Shown: positions 1-13,112 of the stretch, piece by piece | Layout: each line of letters begins with the position of its first letter | How positions within the stretch are numbered: the first letter of the stretch is position 1 | NCBI GenBank assembly: GCA_958295665.1 | Contig: OY282560.1 | Span: forward strand, 97,193,930 to 97,257,929 | DNA: 64,000 nt | DNA from: Tipula vernalis | Lineage: Eukaryota > Arthropoda > Insecta > Diptera > Tipulidae | Direction of reading: 5' to 3' | The notes under the pieces: model-generated | Told to the model about the DNA's origin: nothing | The model's input: the letters and a program-made list of their open reading frames with translations, nothing else | Databases searched by the model: none | Made by a program: the position numbers and the translations under genes

Positions 1-1727
1 TTGCCGCCCAAAACTTGTGGGCTATAGCACAGTTGATTTTCAATAAAATTGAATTTTCTAAGAAATGCTTAGAAATACTCCAGCAATCAAAATGAAAATT
101 GTCACAGCAATTACAGGTCCCGTAACTTATTGATAGAGGTATCAACCATCGTAATCGGACCATTTTAGATTTTTGCCGCCCAAAACTTGTGGGCTATAGC
201 ACAGTTGATTTTCAATAAAATTGAATTTTCTAAGAAATGCTTAGAAATACTCCAGCAATCAAAATGAAAATTGTCACAGCAATTACAGGTCCCGTAACTT
301 ATTGATAGAGGTATCAACCATCGTAATCGGACCATTTTAGATTTTTGCCGCCCAAAAACTTGTGGGCTATAGCACAGTTGATTTTCAATAAAATTGAATT
401 TTCTAAGAAATGTTTAGAAATAATCGAGCAATCAAAATGAAAATTGTCACAGCAATTACAGGTCCCGTAACCTATTGATAGAGGTATCAACCATCGTAAT
501 CGGACCATTTTAGATTGTTTGCCGCCCAAAAACTTGTGGGCTATAGCACAGTTGATTTTCAATAAAATTGAATTTTCTAAGAAATGTTTAGAAATAATCG
601 AGCAATCAAAATGAAAATTGTCACAGCAATTACAGGTCCCGTAACCAATTGATAGAGGTATCAACCATCGTAATCGGACCATTTTAGATTTTTGCCGCCC
701 AAAACTTGTGGGCTATAGCACAGTTGATTTTCAATAAAATTGAATTTTCTAAGAAATGCTTAGAAATAATAGAGCAATCAAAATGAAAATTGTCACAGCA
801 ATTACAGGTCCCGTAACCTATTGATAGAGGTATCAACCATCGTAATCGGACCATTTTAGATTTTTGCCGCCCAAAACTTGTGGGCTATAGCACAGTTGAT
901 TTTCAATAAAATTGAATTTTCTAAGAAATGTTTAGAAATAATCGAGCAATCAAAATGAAAATTGTCACAGCAATTACAGGTCCCGTAACCTATTGATAGA
1001 GGTATCAACCATCGTAATCGGACCATTTTAGATTTTTTGCCGCCCAAAAACTTGTGGGCTATAGCACAGTTGATTTTCAATAAAATTGAATTTTCTAAGA
1101 AATGTTTAGAAATAATCGAGCAATCAAAATGAAAATTGTCACAGCAATTACAGGTCCCGTAACCAATTGATAGAGGTATCAACCATCGTAATCGGACCAT
1201 TTTAGATTTTTGCCGCCCAAAACTTGTGGGCTATAGCACAGTTGATTTTCAATAAAATTGAATTTTCTAAGAAATGCTTAGAAATACTCCAGCAATCAAA
1301 ATGAAAATTGTCACAGCAATTACAGGTCCCGTAACTTATTGATAGAGGTATCAACCATCGTAATCGGACCATTTTAGATTTTTGCCGCCCAAAACTTGTG
1401 GGCTATAGCACAGTTGATTTTCAATAAAATTGAATTTTCTAAGAAATGCTTAGAAATACTCCAGCAATCAAAATGAAAATTGTCACAGCAATTACAGGTC
1501 CCGTAACTTATTGATAGAGGTATCAACCATCGTAATCGGACCATTTTAGATTTTTGCCGCCCAAAAACTTGTGGGCTATAGCACAGTTGATTTTCAATAA
1601 AATTGAATTTTCTAAGAAATGCTTAGAAATACTCCAGCAATCAAAATGAAAATTGTCACAGCAATTACAGGTCCCGTAACCTATTGATAGAGGTATCAAC
1701 CATCGTAATCGGACCATTTTAGATTTT
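1..1727. repeat. Subfamily I, left-end block with 'ACTCCAGC' variant monomers
   Basis: Ten monomers start at 1, 173, 345, 519, 692, 864, 1,037, 1,210, 1,382 and 1,554. Five of them (1, 173, 1,210, 1,382, 1,554) carry GCTTAGAAATACTCCAGC in place of the usual GTTTAGAAATAATCGAGC, and four of these also read CCCGTAACTTATTG. The pair starting at 345 and 519 recurs at 864 and 1,037, three monomers later, ending in the same rare CCCGTAACCAATTG. The variant pair at 1 and 173 recurs at 1,210 and 1,382, seven monomers later. This is a local HOR that probably continues to the left of the window. Confidence 0.85.
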
Positions 1728-4700
1728 TTGCCGCCCAAAAACTTGTGGGCTATAGCACAGTTGATTTTCAATAAAATTGAATTTTCTAAGAAATGTTTAG
1801 AAATAATCGAGCAATCAAAATGAAAATTGTCACAGCAATTACAGGTCCCGTAACCTATTGATAGAGGTATCAACCATCGTAATCGGACCATTTTAGATTT
1901 TTTGCCGCCCAAAAACTTGTGGGCTATAGCACAGTTGATTTTCAATAAAATTGAATTTTCTAAGAAATGTTTAGAAATAATCGAGCAATCAAAATGAAAA
2001 TTGTCACAGCAATTACAGGTCCCGTAACCTATTGATAGAGGTATCAACCATCGTAATCGGACCATTTTAGATTTTTTGCCGCCCAAAAACTTGTGGGCTA
2101 TAGCACAGTTGATTTTCAATAAAATTGAATTTTCTAAGAAATGTTTAGAAATAATCGAGCAATCAAAATGAAAATTGTCACAGCAATTACAGGTCCCGTA
2201 ACCTATTGATAGAGGTATCAACCATCGTAATCGGACCATTTAAGATTTTTGCCGCCCAAAACTTGTGGGCTATAGCACAGTTGATTTTCAATAAAATTGA
2301 ATTTTCTAAGAAATGCTTAGAAATACTCCAGCAATCAAAATGAAAATTGTCACAGCAATTACAGGTCCCGTAACCTATTGATAGAGGTATCAACCATCGT
2401 AATCGGACCATTTTAGATTTTTGCCGCCCAAAAACTTGTGGGCTATAGCACAGTTGATTTTCAATAAAATTGAATTTTCTAAGAAATGCTTAGAAATAAT
2501 CGAGCAATCAAAATGAAAATTGTCACAGCAATTACAGGTCCCGTAACCTATTGATAGAGGTATCAACCATCGTAATCGGACCATTTAAGATTTTTGCCGC
2601 CCAAAACTTGTGGGCTATAGCACAGTTGATTTTCAATAAAATTGAATTTTCTAAGAAATGTTTAGAAATAATCGAGCAATCAAAATGAAAATTGTCACAG
2701 CAATTACAGGTCCCGTAACCTATTGATAGAGGTATCAACCATCGTAATCGGACCATTTTAGATTTTTGCCGCCCAAAAACTTGTGGGCACAGTTGATTTT
2801 CAATAAAATTGAATTTTCTAAGAAATGCTAAGAAATAATCGAGCAATCAAAATGAAAATTGTCACAGCAATTACAGGTCCCGTAACCTATTGATAGAGGT
2901 ATCAACCATCGTAATCGGACCATTTTAGATTTTTGCCGCCCAAAAACTTGTGGGCTATAGCACAGTTGATTTTCAATAAAATTGAATTTTCTAAGAAATG
3001 CTTAGAAATAATCGAGCAATCAAAATGAAAATTGTCACAGCAATTACAGGTCCCGTAACCTATTGATAGAGGTATCAACCATCGTAATCGGACCATTTAA
3101 GATTTTTGCCGCCCAAAACTTGTGGGCTATAGCACAGTTGATTTTCAATAAAATTGAATTTTCTAAGAAATGTTTAGAAATAATCGAGCAATCAAAATGA
3201 AAATTGTCACAGCAATTACAGGTCCCGTAACCTATTGATAGAGGTATCAACCATCGTAATCGGACCATTTTAGATTTTTGCCGCCCAAAAACTTGTGGGC
3301 TATAGCACAGTTGATTTTCAATAAAATTGAATTTTCTAAGAAATGCTAAGAAATAATCGAGCAATCAAAATGAAAATTGTCACAGCAATTACAGGTCCCG
3401 TAACATATTGATAGAGGTATCAACCATCGTAATCGGACCATTTTAGATTTTTGCCGCCCAAAAACTTGTGGGCTATAGCACAGTTGATTTTCAATAAAAT
3501 TGAATTTTCTAAGAAATGTTTAGAAATACTCGAGCAATCAAAATTCAAATTGTCACAGCAATTACAGGTCCCAAAACCTATTGATAGAGATATCAACCAT
3601 CGTAATCGGGCCATTTAAGATTTTTGCCGCCCAAAACTTGTGGGCTATAGCACAGTTGATTTTCAATAAAATTGAATTTTCTAAGAAATGCTTAGAAATA
3701 ATCGAGCAATCAAAATGAAAATTGTCACAGCAATTACAGGTCCCGTAACCTATTGATAGAGGTATCAACCATCGTAATCGGACCATTTAAGATTTTTGCC
3801 GCCCAAAACTTGTGGGCTATAGCACAGTTGATTTTCAATAAAATTGAATTTTCTAAGAAATGTTTAGAAATAATCGAGCAATCAAAATGAAAATTGTCAC
3901 AGCAATTACAGGTCCCGTAACCTATTGATAGAGGTATCAACCATCGTAATCGGACCATTTTAGATTTTTGCCGCCCAAAAACTTGTGGGCTATACAACAG
4001 TTGATTTTCAATAAAATTGAATTTTCTAAGAAATGCTAAGAAATAATCGAGCAATCAAAATGAAAATTGTCACAGCAATTACAGGTCCCGTAACCTATTG
4101 ATAGAGATATCAACCAATGTAATCGGAGCATTTTAGATGTTTGCCGCCCAAAAACTTGTGGGCTATAGCACAGTTGATTTTCAATAAAATTGAATTTTCT
4201 AAGAAATGCTTATAAATACTCGAGCAATCAAAATGAAAATTGTCACAGCAATTACAGGTCCCGTAACTTATTGATAGAGGTATCAACCATCGTAATCGGA
4301 CCATTTTAGATTTTTGCCGCCCAAAAACTTGTGGGCTATAGCACAGTTGATTTTCAATAAAATTGAATTTTCTAAGAAATGCTTAGAAATAATCGAGCAA
4401 TCAAAATGAAAATTGTCACAGCAATTACAGGTCCCGTAACCTATTGATAGATGTATCAACCATCGTAATCGGACCATTTAAGATTTTTGCCGCCCAAAAC
4501 TTGTGGGCTATAGCACAGTTGATTTTCAATAAAATTGAATTTTCTAAGAAATGTTTAGAAATAATCGAGCAATCAAAATGAAAATTGTCACAGCAATTAC
4601 AGGTCCCGTAACCTATTGATAGAGGTATCAACCATCGTAATCGGACCATTTTAGATTTTTGCCGCCCAAAAACTTGTGGGCTATAGCACAGTTGATTTTC

Positions 4701-7588
4701 AATAAAATTGAATTTTCTAAGAAATGTTTAGAAATAATCGAGCAATCAAAATGAAAATTGTCACAGCAATTACAGGTCCCGTAACCTATTGATAGAGGTA
4801 TCAACCATCGTAATCGGACCATTTAAGATTTTTGCCGCCCAAAAACTTGTGGCACAGTTGATTTTCAATAAAATTGAATTTTCTAAGAAATGCTTAGAAA
4901 TAATCGAGCAATCAAAATGAAAATTGTCACAGCAATTACAGGTCCCGTAACCTATTGATAGAGGTATCAACCATCGTAATCGGACCATTTAAGATTTTTG
5001 CCGCCCAAAACTTGTGGGCTATAGCACAGTTGATTTTCAATAAAATTGAATTTTCTAAGAAATGCTTAGAAATAATCGAGCAATCAAAATGAAAATTGTC
5101 ACAGCAATTACAGGTCCCGTAACCTATTGATAGAGGTATCAACCATCGTAATCGGACCATTTTAGATTTTTTGCCGCCCAAAAACTTGTGGGCTATAGCA
5201 CAGTTGATTTTCAATAAAATTGAATTTTCTAAGAAATTTTTAGAAATACTCGAGCAATCAAAATGAAAATTGTCACAGCAATTACAGGTCTTGAAACATA
5301 TTGATAGAGATATCAACCATCGTAATCGGACCATTTTAGATGTTTGTCGCCCAAAAACTTGTGGGCTATAGCACAGTTGATTTTCAATAAAATTGAATTT
5401 TCTAAGAAATGTTTAGAAATAATCGAGCAATCAAAATGAAAATTGTCACAGCAATTACAGGTCCCGTAACCTATTGATAGAGGTATCAACCATCGTAATC
5501 GGACTATTTTAGATTTTTGCCGCCCAAAAACTTGTGGGCTATAGCACAGTTGATTTTCAATAAAATTGAATTTTCTAAGAAATGCTAAGAAATACTCGAG
5601 CAATCAAAATGAAAATTGTCACAGCAATTACAGGTCCCGTAACTTATTGATAGAGGTATCAACCATCGTAATCGGACCATTTTAGATTTTTGCCGCCCAA
5701 AAACTTGTGGGCTATAGCACAGTTGATTTTCAATAAAATTGAATTTTCTAAGAAATGCTTAGAAATAATCGAGCAATCAAAATGAAAATTGTCACAGCAA
5801 TTACAGGTCCCGTAACCTATTGATAGAGGTATCAACCATCGTAATCGGACCATTTAAGATTTTTGCCGCCCAAAACTTGTGGGCTATAGCACAGTTGATT
5901 TTCAATAAAATTGAATTTTCTAAGAAATGTTTAGAAATAATCGAGCAATCAAAATGAAAATTGTCACAGCAATTACAGGTCCCGTAACCTATTGATAGAG
6001 GTATCAACCATCGTAATCGGACTATTTTAGATTTTTGCCGCCCAAAAACTTGTGGGCTATAGCACAGTTGATTTTCAATAAAATTGAATTTTCTAAGAAA
6101 TGCTAAGAAATAATCGAGCAATCAAAATGAAAATTGTCACAGCAATTACAGGTCCCGTAACCTATTGATAGAGGTATCAACCATCGTAATCGGACCATTT
6201 TAGATTTTTGCCGCCCAAAAACTTGTGGGCTATAGCACAGTTGATTTTCAATAAAATTGAATTTTCTAAGAAATGTTTAGAAATAATCGAGCAATCAAAA
6301 TGAAAATTGTCACAGCAATTACAGGTCCCGTAACCTATTGATAGAGGTATCAACCATCGTAATCGGACCATTTTAGATGTTTGCCGCCCAAAAACTTGTG
6401 GGCTATAGCACAGTTGATTTTCAATAAAATTGAATTTTCTAAGAAATGTTTAGAAATAATCGAGCAATCAAAATGAAAATTGTCGCAGCAATTACAGGTC
6501 CCGTAACCTATTGATAGAGGTATCAACCATCGTAATCGGACCATTTAAGATTTTTGCCGCCCAAAACTTGTGGGCTATAGCACAGTTGATTTTCAATAAA
6601 ATTGAATTTTCTAAGAAATGCTTAGAAATAATCGAGCAATCAAAATGAAAATTGTCACAGCAATTACAGGTCCCGTAACCTATTGATAGAGGTATCAACC
6701 ATCGTAATCGGACCATTTAAGATTTTTGCCGCCCAAAACTTGTGGGCTATAGCACAGTTGATTTTCAATAAAATTGAATTTTCTAAGAAATTTTTAGAAA
6801 TAATCGAGCAATCAAAATGAAAATTGTCACAGCAATTACAGGTCTTGAAACATATTGATAGAGATATCAACCATCGTAATCGGACCATTTTAGATGTTTG
6901 CCGCCCAAAAACTTGTGGGCTATAGCACAGTTGATTTTCAATAAAATTGAATTTTCTAAGAAATGTTTAGAAATAATCGAGCAATCAAAATGAAAATTGT
7001 CACAGCAATTACAGGTCCCGTAACCTATTGATAGAGGTATCAACCATCGTAATCGGACCATTTTAGATTTTTGCCGCCCAAAAACTTGTGGGCTATAGCA
7101 CAGTTGATTTTCAATAAAATTGAATTTTCTAAGAAATGCTTAGAAATAATCGAGCAATCAAAATGAAAATTGTCACAGCAATTACAGGTCCCGTAACCTA
7201 TTGATAGAGGTATCAACCATCGTAATCGGACCATTTTAGATGTTTGTCGCCCAAAAACTTGTGGGCTATAGCACAGTTGATTTTCAATAAAATTGAATTT
7301 TCTAAGAAATGTTTAGAAATAATCGAGCAATCAAAATTAAAATTGTCACAGCAATTACAGGTCCCGTAACCTATTGATAGAGGTATCAACCATCGTAATC
7401 GGACCATTTAAGATTTTTGCCGCCCAAAACTTGTGGGCTATAGCACAGTTGATTTTCAATAAAATTGAATTTTCTAAGAAATGTTTAGAAATAATCGAGC
7501 AATCAAAATGAAAATTGTCACAGCAATTACAGGTCCCGTAACCTATTGATAGAGGTATCAACCATCGTAATCGGACCATTTAAGATTT
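1728..7588. repeat. Subfamily I, mixed monomers without a long regular HOR
   Basis: About 34 subfamily I monomers, mostly reading CCCGTAACC and TCACAGC. Two length classes alternate: about 172 bp with CATTTAAGATTTTTGCC followed by a four-A run, and 173-174 bp with CATTTTAGA followed by a five-A run. Two short monomers have lost 6-7 bp near the TGGGC arm: 2,766-2,932 (167 bp) and 4,832-4,997 (166 bp). The marker with TTTTTAGAAATA plus GGTCTTGAAACATATTG appears near 5,240 and near 6,790, nine monomers apart. No gene or non-satellite sequence was seen. Confidence 0.85.
3451..3623. repeat. Divergent 'LNF-type' monomer lacking its usual right boundary
   Basis: This 173 bp monomer carries AAAATTCAAATTGTC and CCCAAAACCTATTGATAGAG, the signature of a divergent class seen complete at 7,762, 10,524, 22,613, 24,515 and 31,597. 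Its right end reads CATCGTAATCGGGCC instead of that class's CAATGTAATCGGAGC. The missing right-end signature appears three monomers further on, near 4,112, attached to an otherwise ordinary unit. This looks like a product of recombination or gene conversion inside monomers. Confidence 0.75.
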
Positions 7589-10350
7589 TTGCCGCCCAAA
7601 ACTTGTGGGCTATAGCACAGTTGATTTTCAATAAAATTGAATTTTCTAAGAAATGCTAAGAAATAATCGAGCAATCAAAATGAAAATTGTCACAGCAATT
7701 ACAGGTCCCGTAACCTATTGATAGAGGTATCAACCATCGTAATCGGACCATTTTAGATTTTTTGCCGCCCAAAAACTTGTGGGCTATAGCACAGTTGATT
7801 TTCAATAAAATTGAATTTTCTAAGAAATGTTTAGAAATACTCGAGCAATCAAAATTCAAATTGTCACAGCAATTACAGGTCCCAAAACCTATTGATAGAG
7901 ATATCAACCAATGTAATCGGAGCATTTTAGATGTTTGCCGCCCAAAAACTTGTGGGCTATAGCACAGTTGATTTTCAATAAAATTGAATTTTCTAAGAAA
8001 TGTTTAGAAATAATCGAGCAATCAAAATGAAAATTGTCACAGCAATTACAGGTCCCGAAACCTATTGATAGAGGTATAAACCATCGTAATCGGACCATTT
8101 TAGATTTTTGCCGCCCAAAACTTGTGGGCTATAGCACAGTTGATTTTCAATAAAATTGAATTTTCTAAGAAATGCTTAGAAATAATCGAGCAATCAAATT
8201 GAAAATTGTCACAGCAATTACAGGTCCCGTAACCTATTGATAGAGGTATCAACCATCGTAATCGGACCATTTTAGATTTTTGCCGCCCAAAACTTGTGGG
8301 CTATAGCACAGTTGATTTTCAATAAAATTGAATTTTCTAAGAAATGTTTAGAAATAATCGAGCAATCAAAATGAAAATTGTCACAGCAATTACAGGTCCC
8401 GTAACCTATTGATAGAGGTATCAACCATCGTAATCGGACCATTTTAGATTTTTGCCGCCCAAAACTTGTGGGCTATAGCACAGTTGATTTTCAATAAAAT
8501 TGAATTTTCTAAGAAATGTTTAGAAATAATCGAGCAATCAAAATGAAAATTGTCACAGCAATTACAGGTCCCGTAACCAATTGATAGAGGTATCAACCAT
8601 CGTAATCGGACCATTTTAGATTTTTGCCGCCCAAAAACTTGTGGCCTATAGCACAGTTGATTTTCAATAAAATTGAATTTTCTAAGAAATGTTTAGAAAT
8701 AATCGAGCAATCAAAATGAAAATTGTCACAGCAATTACAGGTCCCGTAACCTATTGATAGAGGTATCAACCATCGTAATCGGACCATTTAAGATTTTTGC
8801 CGCCCAAAACTTGTGGGCTATAGCACAGTTGATTTTCAATAAAATTGAATTTTCTAAGAAATGTTTAGAAATAATCGAGCAATCAAAATGAAAATTGTCA
8901 CAGCAATTACAGGTCCCGTAACCTATTGATAGAGGTATCAACCATCGTAATCGGACCATTTTAGATTTTTGCCGCCCAAAAACTTGTGGGCTATAGCACA
9001 GTTGATTTTCAATAAAATTGAATTTTCTAAGAAATGCTAAGAAATAATCGAGCAATCAAAATGAAAATTGTCACAGCAATTACAGGTCCCGTAACCTATT
9101 GATAGAGGTATCAACCATCGTAATCGGACCATTTTAGATTTTTGCCGCCCAAAAACTTGTGGGCTATAGCACAGTTGATTTTCAATAAAATTGAATTTTC
9201 TAAGAAATGCTTAGAAATAATCGAGCAATCAAAATGAAAATTGTCACAGCAATTACAGGTCCCGTAACTTATTGATAGAGGTATCAACCATCGTAATCGG
9301 ACCATTTTAGATTTTTGCCGCCCAAAAACTTGTGGGCTATAGCACAGTTGATTTTCAATAAAATTGAATTTTCTAAGAAATGCTTAGAAATAATCGAGCA
9401 ATCAAAATGAAAATTGTCACAGCAATTACAGGTCCCGTAACCTATTGATAGAGGTATCAACCATCGTAATCGGACCATTTAAGATTTTTGCCGCCCAAAA
9501 CTTGTGGGCTATAGCACAGTTGATTTTCAATAAAATTGAATTTTCTAAGAAATTTTTAGAAATACTCAAGCAATCAAAATGAAAATTGTCACAGCAATTA
9601 CAGGTCTTGAAACATATTGATAGAGATATCAACCATCGTAATCGGACCATTTTAGATGTTTGCCGCCCAAAAACTTGTGGGCTATAGCACAGTTGATTTT
9701 CAATAAAATTGAATTTTCTAAGAAATGTTTAGAAATAATCGAGCAATCAAAATGAAAATTGTCACAGCAATTACAGGTACCGAAACCTATTGTTAGAGGT
9801 ATAAACCGTCGTAATCGGACCATTTTAGATTTTTGCCGCCCAAAAACATGTGGGCTATAGCACAGTTGATTTTCAATAAAATTGAATTTTCTAAGAAATG
9901 TTTAGAAATAATCGAGCAATCAAAATGAAAATTGTCACAGCAATTACAGGTCCCGTAACCTATTGATAGAGGTATCAACCATCGTAATCGGACCATTTTA
10001 GATTTTTGCCGCCCAAAAACTTGTGGGCTATAGCACAGTTGATTTTCAATAAAATTGAATTTTCTAAGAAATGCTTAGAAATAATCGAGCAATCAAAATG
10101 AAAATTGTCACAGCAATTACAGGTCCCGTAACCTATTGATAGAGGTATCAACCATCGTAATCGGACCATTTAAGATTTTTGCCGCCCAAAACTTGTGGGC
10201 TATAGCACAGTTGATTTTCAATAAAATTGAATTTTCTAAGAAATGTTTAGAAATAATCGAGCAATCAAAATGAAAATTGTCACAGCAATTACAGGTCCCG
10301 TAACCTATTGATAGAGGTATCAACCATCGTAATCGGACCATTTAAGATTT
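7589..10350. repeat. HOR block A, copy 1 (16 monomers, 2,762 bp)
   Basis: A run of 16 monomers whose marker variants recur in the same order 2,762 bp further right. Markers in order are: a GCTAAGAAATAATC unit at 7,589; the LNF-type unit at 7,762; a unit with GTATAAACC ending near 8,098; a unit with CAAATTGAAAATTG near 8,195; a unit with TTGTGGCCTATAG near 8,641; a TTTTTAGAAATACTC plus GGTCTTGAAAC unit near 9,550; a TTGTTAGAGGTATAAACC unit near 9,790; and AAAAACATGTGGGC near 9,842. Compared with copy 2 it lacks one ATAACACAG monomer after the LNF pair and has one extra monomer before the 9,305 marker, so the totals match. Confidence 0.85.
7762..7934. repeat. Divergent LNF-type monomer, copy 1 of 5 complete
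   Basis: Diagnostic changes against the reference monomer are AATACTCGAGC, CAAAATTCAAATTGTC, GGTCCCAAAACC, GAGATATC and CCAATGTAATCGGAGC, with GATGTTTG at the right junction. The preceding monomer is always a GCTAAGAAATAATC unit, and the junction upstream has a six-T run. Complete copies occur here and at 10,524, 22,613, 24,515 and 31,597. The shared flanks mean the class moves as part of a multi-monomer block rather than singly. Confidence 0.85.
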
Positions 10351-10523
10351 TTGCCGCCCAAAACTTGTGGGCTATAGCACAGTTGATTTTCAATAAAATT
10401 GAATTTTCTAAGAAATGCTAAGAAATAATCGAGCAATCAAAATGAAAATTGTCACAGCAATTACAGGTCCCGTAACCTATTGATAGAGGTATCAACCATC
10501 GTAATCGGACCATTTTAGATTTT

Positions 10524-10696
10524 TTGCCGCCCAAAAACTTGTGGGCTATAGCACAGTTGATTTTCAATAAAATTGAATTTTCTAAGAAATGTTTAGAAAT
10601 ACTCGAGCAATCAAAATTCAAATTGTCACAGCAATTACAGGTCCCAAAACCTATTGATAGAGATATCAACCAATGTAATCGGAGCATTTTAGATGT
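10524..10696. repeat. Divergent LNF-type monomer, copy 2
   Basis: Same diagnostic changes and flanks as the copy at 7,762, exactly 2,762 bp (16 monomers) away. Part of HOR block A copy 2. Confidence 0.85.
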
Positions 10697-11011
10697 TTGC
10701 CGCCCAAAAACTTGTGGGCTATAGCACAGTTGATTTTCAATAAAATTGAATTTTCTAAGAAATGTTTAGAAATAATCGAGCAATCAAAATGAAAATTGTC
10801 ACAGCAATTACAGGTACCGAAACCTATTGATAGAGGTATAAACCATCGTAATCGGACCATTTTAGATTTTTGCCGCCCAAAAACTTGTGGGCTATAACAC
10901 AGTTGATTTTCAATAAAATTGAATTTTCTAAGAAATGTTTAGAAATAATCGAGCAATCAAAATGAAAATTGTCACAGCAATTACAGGTCCCGTAACATAT
11001 TGATAGAGGTA

Positions 11012-11184
11012 TCAACCATCGTAATCGGACCATTTTAGATTTTTGCCGCCCAAAAACTTGTGGGCTATAGCACAGTTGATTTTCAATAAAATTGAATTTT
11101 CTAAGAAATGCTTAGAAATAATCGAGCAATCAAATTGAAAATTGTCACAGCAATTACAGGTCCCGTAACCTATTGATAGAGGTA
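11012..11184 (+). repeat. Example of a single satellite monomer with its internal landmarks
   Basis: This span holds one 173 bp period and is listed to define the unit. Numbered from TTGCCGCCC as base 1, the reference monomer has GCCCA at 6-10 pairing with TGGGC at 19-23, and the 8 bp palindrome GCTATAGC at 22-29. TTCAAT at 40-45 pairs with ATTGAA at 49-54, and TTTCT at 56-60 with AGAAA at 62-66. AATTG at 98-102 pairs with CAATT at 109-113, and TTGATA at 131-136 with TATCAA at 141-146. CpG dinucleotides lie at 5, 81, 122, 151 and 157. The span given starts part-way through a unit; any 173 bp stretch is equivalent in a tandem array. Confidence 0.85.
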
Positions 11185-13112
11185 TCAACCATCGTAATCG
11201 GACCATTTTAGATTTTTGCCGCCCAAAACTTGTGGGCTATAGCACAGTTGATTTTCAATAAAATTGAATTTTCTAAGAAATGTTTAAAAATAATCGAGCA
11301 ATCAAAATGAAAATTGTCACAGCAATTACAGGTCCCGTAACCTATTGATAGAGGTATCAACCATCGTAATCGGACCATTTTAGATTTTTGCCGCCCAAAA
11401 CTTGTGGGCTATAGCACAGTTGATTTTCAATAAAATTGAATTTTCTAAGAAATGTTTAGAAATAATCGAGCAATCAAAATGAAAATTGTCACAGCAATTA
11501 CAGGTCCCGTAACCTATTGATAGAGGTATCAACCATCGTAATCGGACCATTTTAGATTTTTGCCGCCCAAAAACTTGTGGCCTATAGCACAGTTGATTTT
11601 CAATAAAATTGAATTTTCTAAGAAATGTTTAGAAATAATCGAGCAATCAAAATGAAAATTGTCACAGCAATTACAGGTCCCGTAACCTATTGATAGAGGT
11701 ATCAACCATCGTAATCGGACCATTTAAGATTTTTGCCGCCCAAAACTTGTGGGCTATAGCACAGTTGATTTTCAATAAAATTGAATTTTCTAAGAAATGT
11801 TTAGAAATAATCGAGCAATCAAAATGAAAATTGTCACAGCAATTACAGGTCCCGTAACCTATTGATAGAGGTATCAACCATCGTAATCGGACCATTTAAG
11901 ATTTTTGCCGCCCAAAACTTGTGGGCTATAGCACAGTTGATTTTCAATAAAATTGAATTTTCTAAGAAATGCTTAGAAATACTCGAGCAATCAAAATGAA
12001 AATTGTCACAGCAATTACAGGTCCCGTAACTTATTGATAGAGGTATCAACCATCGTAATCGGACCATTTTAGATTTTTGCCGCCCAAAAACTTGTGGGCT
12101 ATAGCACAGTTGATTTTCAATAAAATTGAATTTTCTAAGAAATGCTTAGAAATAATCGAGCAATCAAAATGAAAATTGTCACAGCAATTACAGGTCCCGT
12201 AACCTATTGATAGAGGTATCAACCATCGTAATCGGACCATTTAAGATTTTTGCCGCCCAAAACTTGTGGGCTATAGCACAGTTGATTTTCAATAAAATTG
12301 AATTTTCTAAGAAATTTTTAGAAATACTCGAGCAATCAAAATGAAAATTGTCACAGCAATTACAGGTCTTGAAACATATTGATAGAGATATCAACCATCG
12401 TAATCGGACCATTTTAGATGTTTGCCGCCCAAAAACTTGTGGGCTATAGCACAGTTGATTTTCAATAAAATTGAATTTTCTAAGAAATGTTTAGAAATAA
12501 TCGAGCAATCAAAATGAAAATTGTCACAGCAATTACAGGTCCCGAAACCTATTGTTAGAGGTATAAACCATCGTAATCGGACCATTTTAGATTTTTGCCG
12601 CCCAAAAACATGTGGGCTATAGCACAGTTGATTTTCAATAAAATTGAATTTTCTAAGAAATGTTTAGAAATAATCGAGCAATCAAAATGAAAATTGTCAC
12701 AGCAATTACAGGTCCCGTAACCTATTGATAGAGGTATCAACCATCGTAATCGGACCATTTTAGATTTTTGCCGCCCAAAAACTTGTGGGCTATAGCACAG
12801 TTGATTTTCAATAAAATTGAATTTTCTAAGAAATGCTTAGAAATAATCGAGCAATCAAAATGAAAATTGTCACAGCAATTACAGGTCCCGTAACCTATTG
12901 ATAGAGGTATCAACCATCGTAATCGGACCATTTAAGATTTTTGCCGCCCAAAACTTGTGGGCTATAGCACAGTTGATTTTCAATAAAATTGAATTTTCTA
13001 AGAAATGTTTAGAAATAATCGAGCAATCAAAATGAAAATTGTCACAGCAATTACAGGTCCCGTAACCTATTGATAGAGGTATCAACCATCGTAATCGGAC
13101 CATTTTAGATTT

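Larger units (their letters stand above)
10351..13112. repeat. HOR block A, copy 2 (16 monomers, 2,762 bp)
   Basis: Directly follows copy 1. The LNF-type unit (10,524), the TTTTTAGAAATACTC unit, the TTGTTAGAGG unit (near 12,550) and the AAAAACATGTGGGC unit (near 12,603) are each exactly 2,762 bp from their counterparts. The TTGTGGCCTATAG unit is 2,936 bp (17 monomers) away, because this copy has an added ATAACACAG/CCCGTAACATATTG monomer near 10,900 and one monomer fewer shortly afterwards. The last one or two monomers no longer match, so the right edge is approximate. Confidence 0.82.

Noticed and set aside
22..29. GCTATAGC as a protein-binding operator
   Set aside because: It is a palindrome present in nearly every monomer, but nothing else supports a regulatory role, so it is reported only as a structural dyad.
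7762..7962. Plus-strand open frame of 66 codons, also at 10,524, 22,613, 24,530 and 31,597
   Set aside because: It occurs only where the LNF-type monomer removes a stop codon. Its five copies reflect block duplication of that monomer, not selection for a protein.
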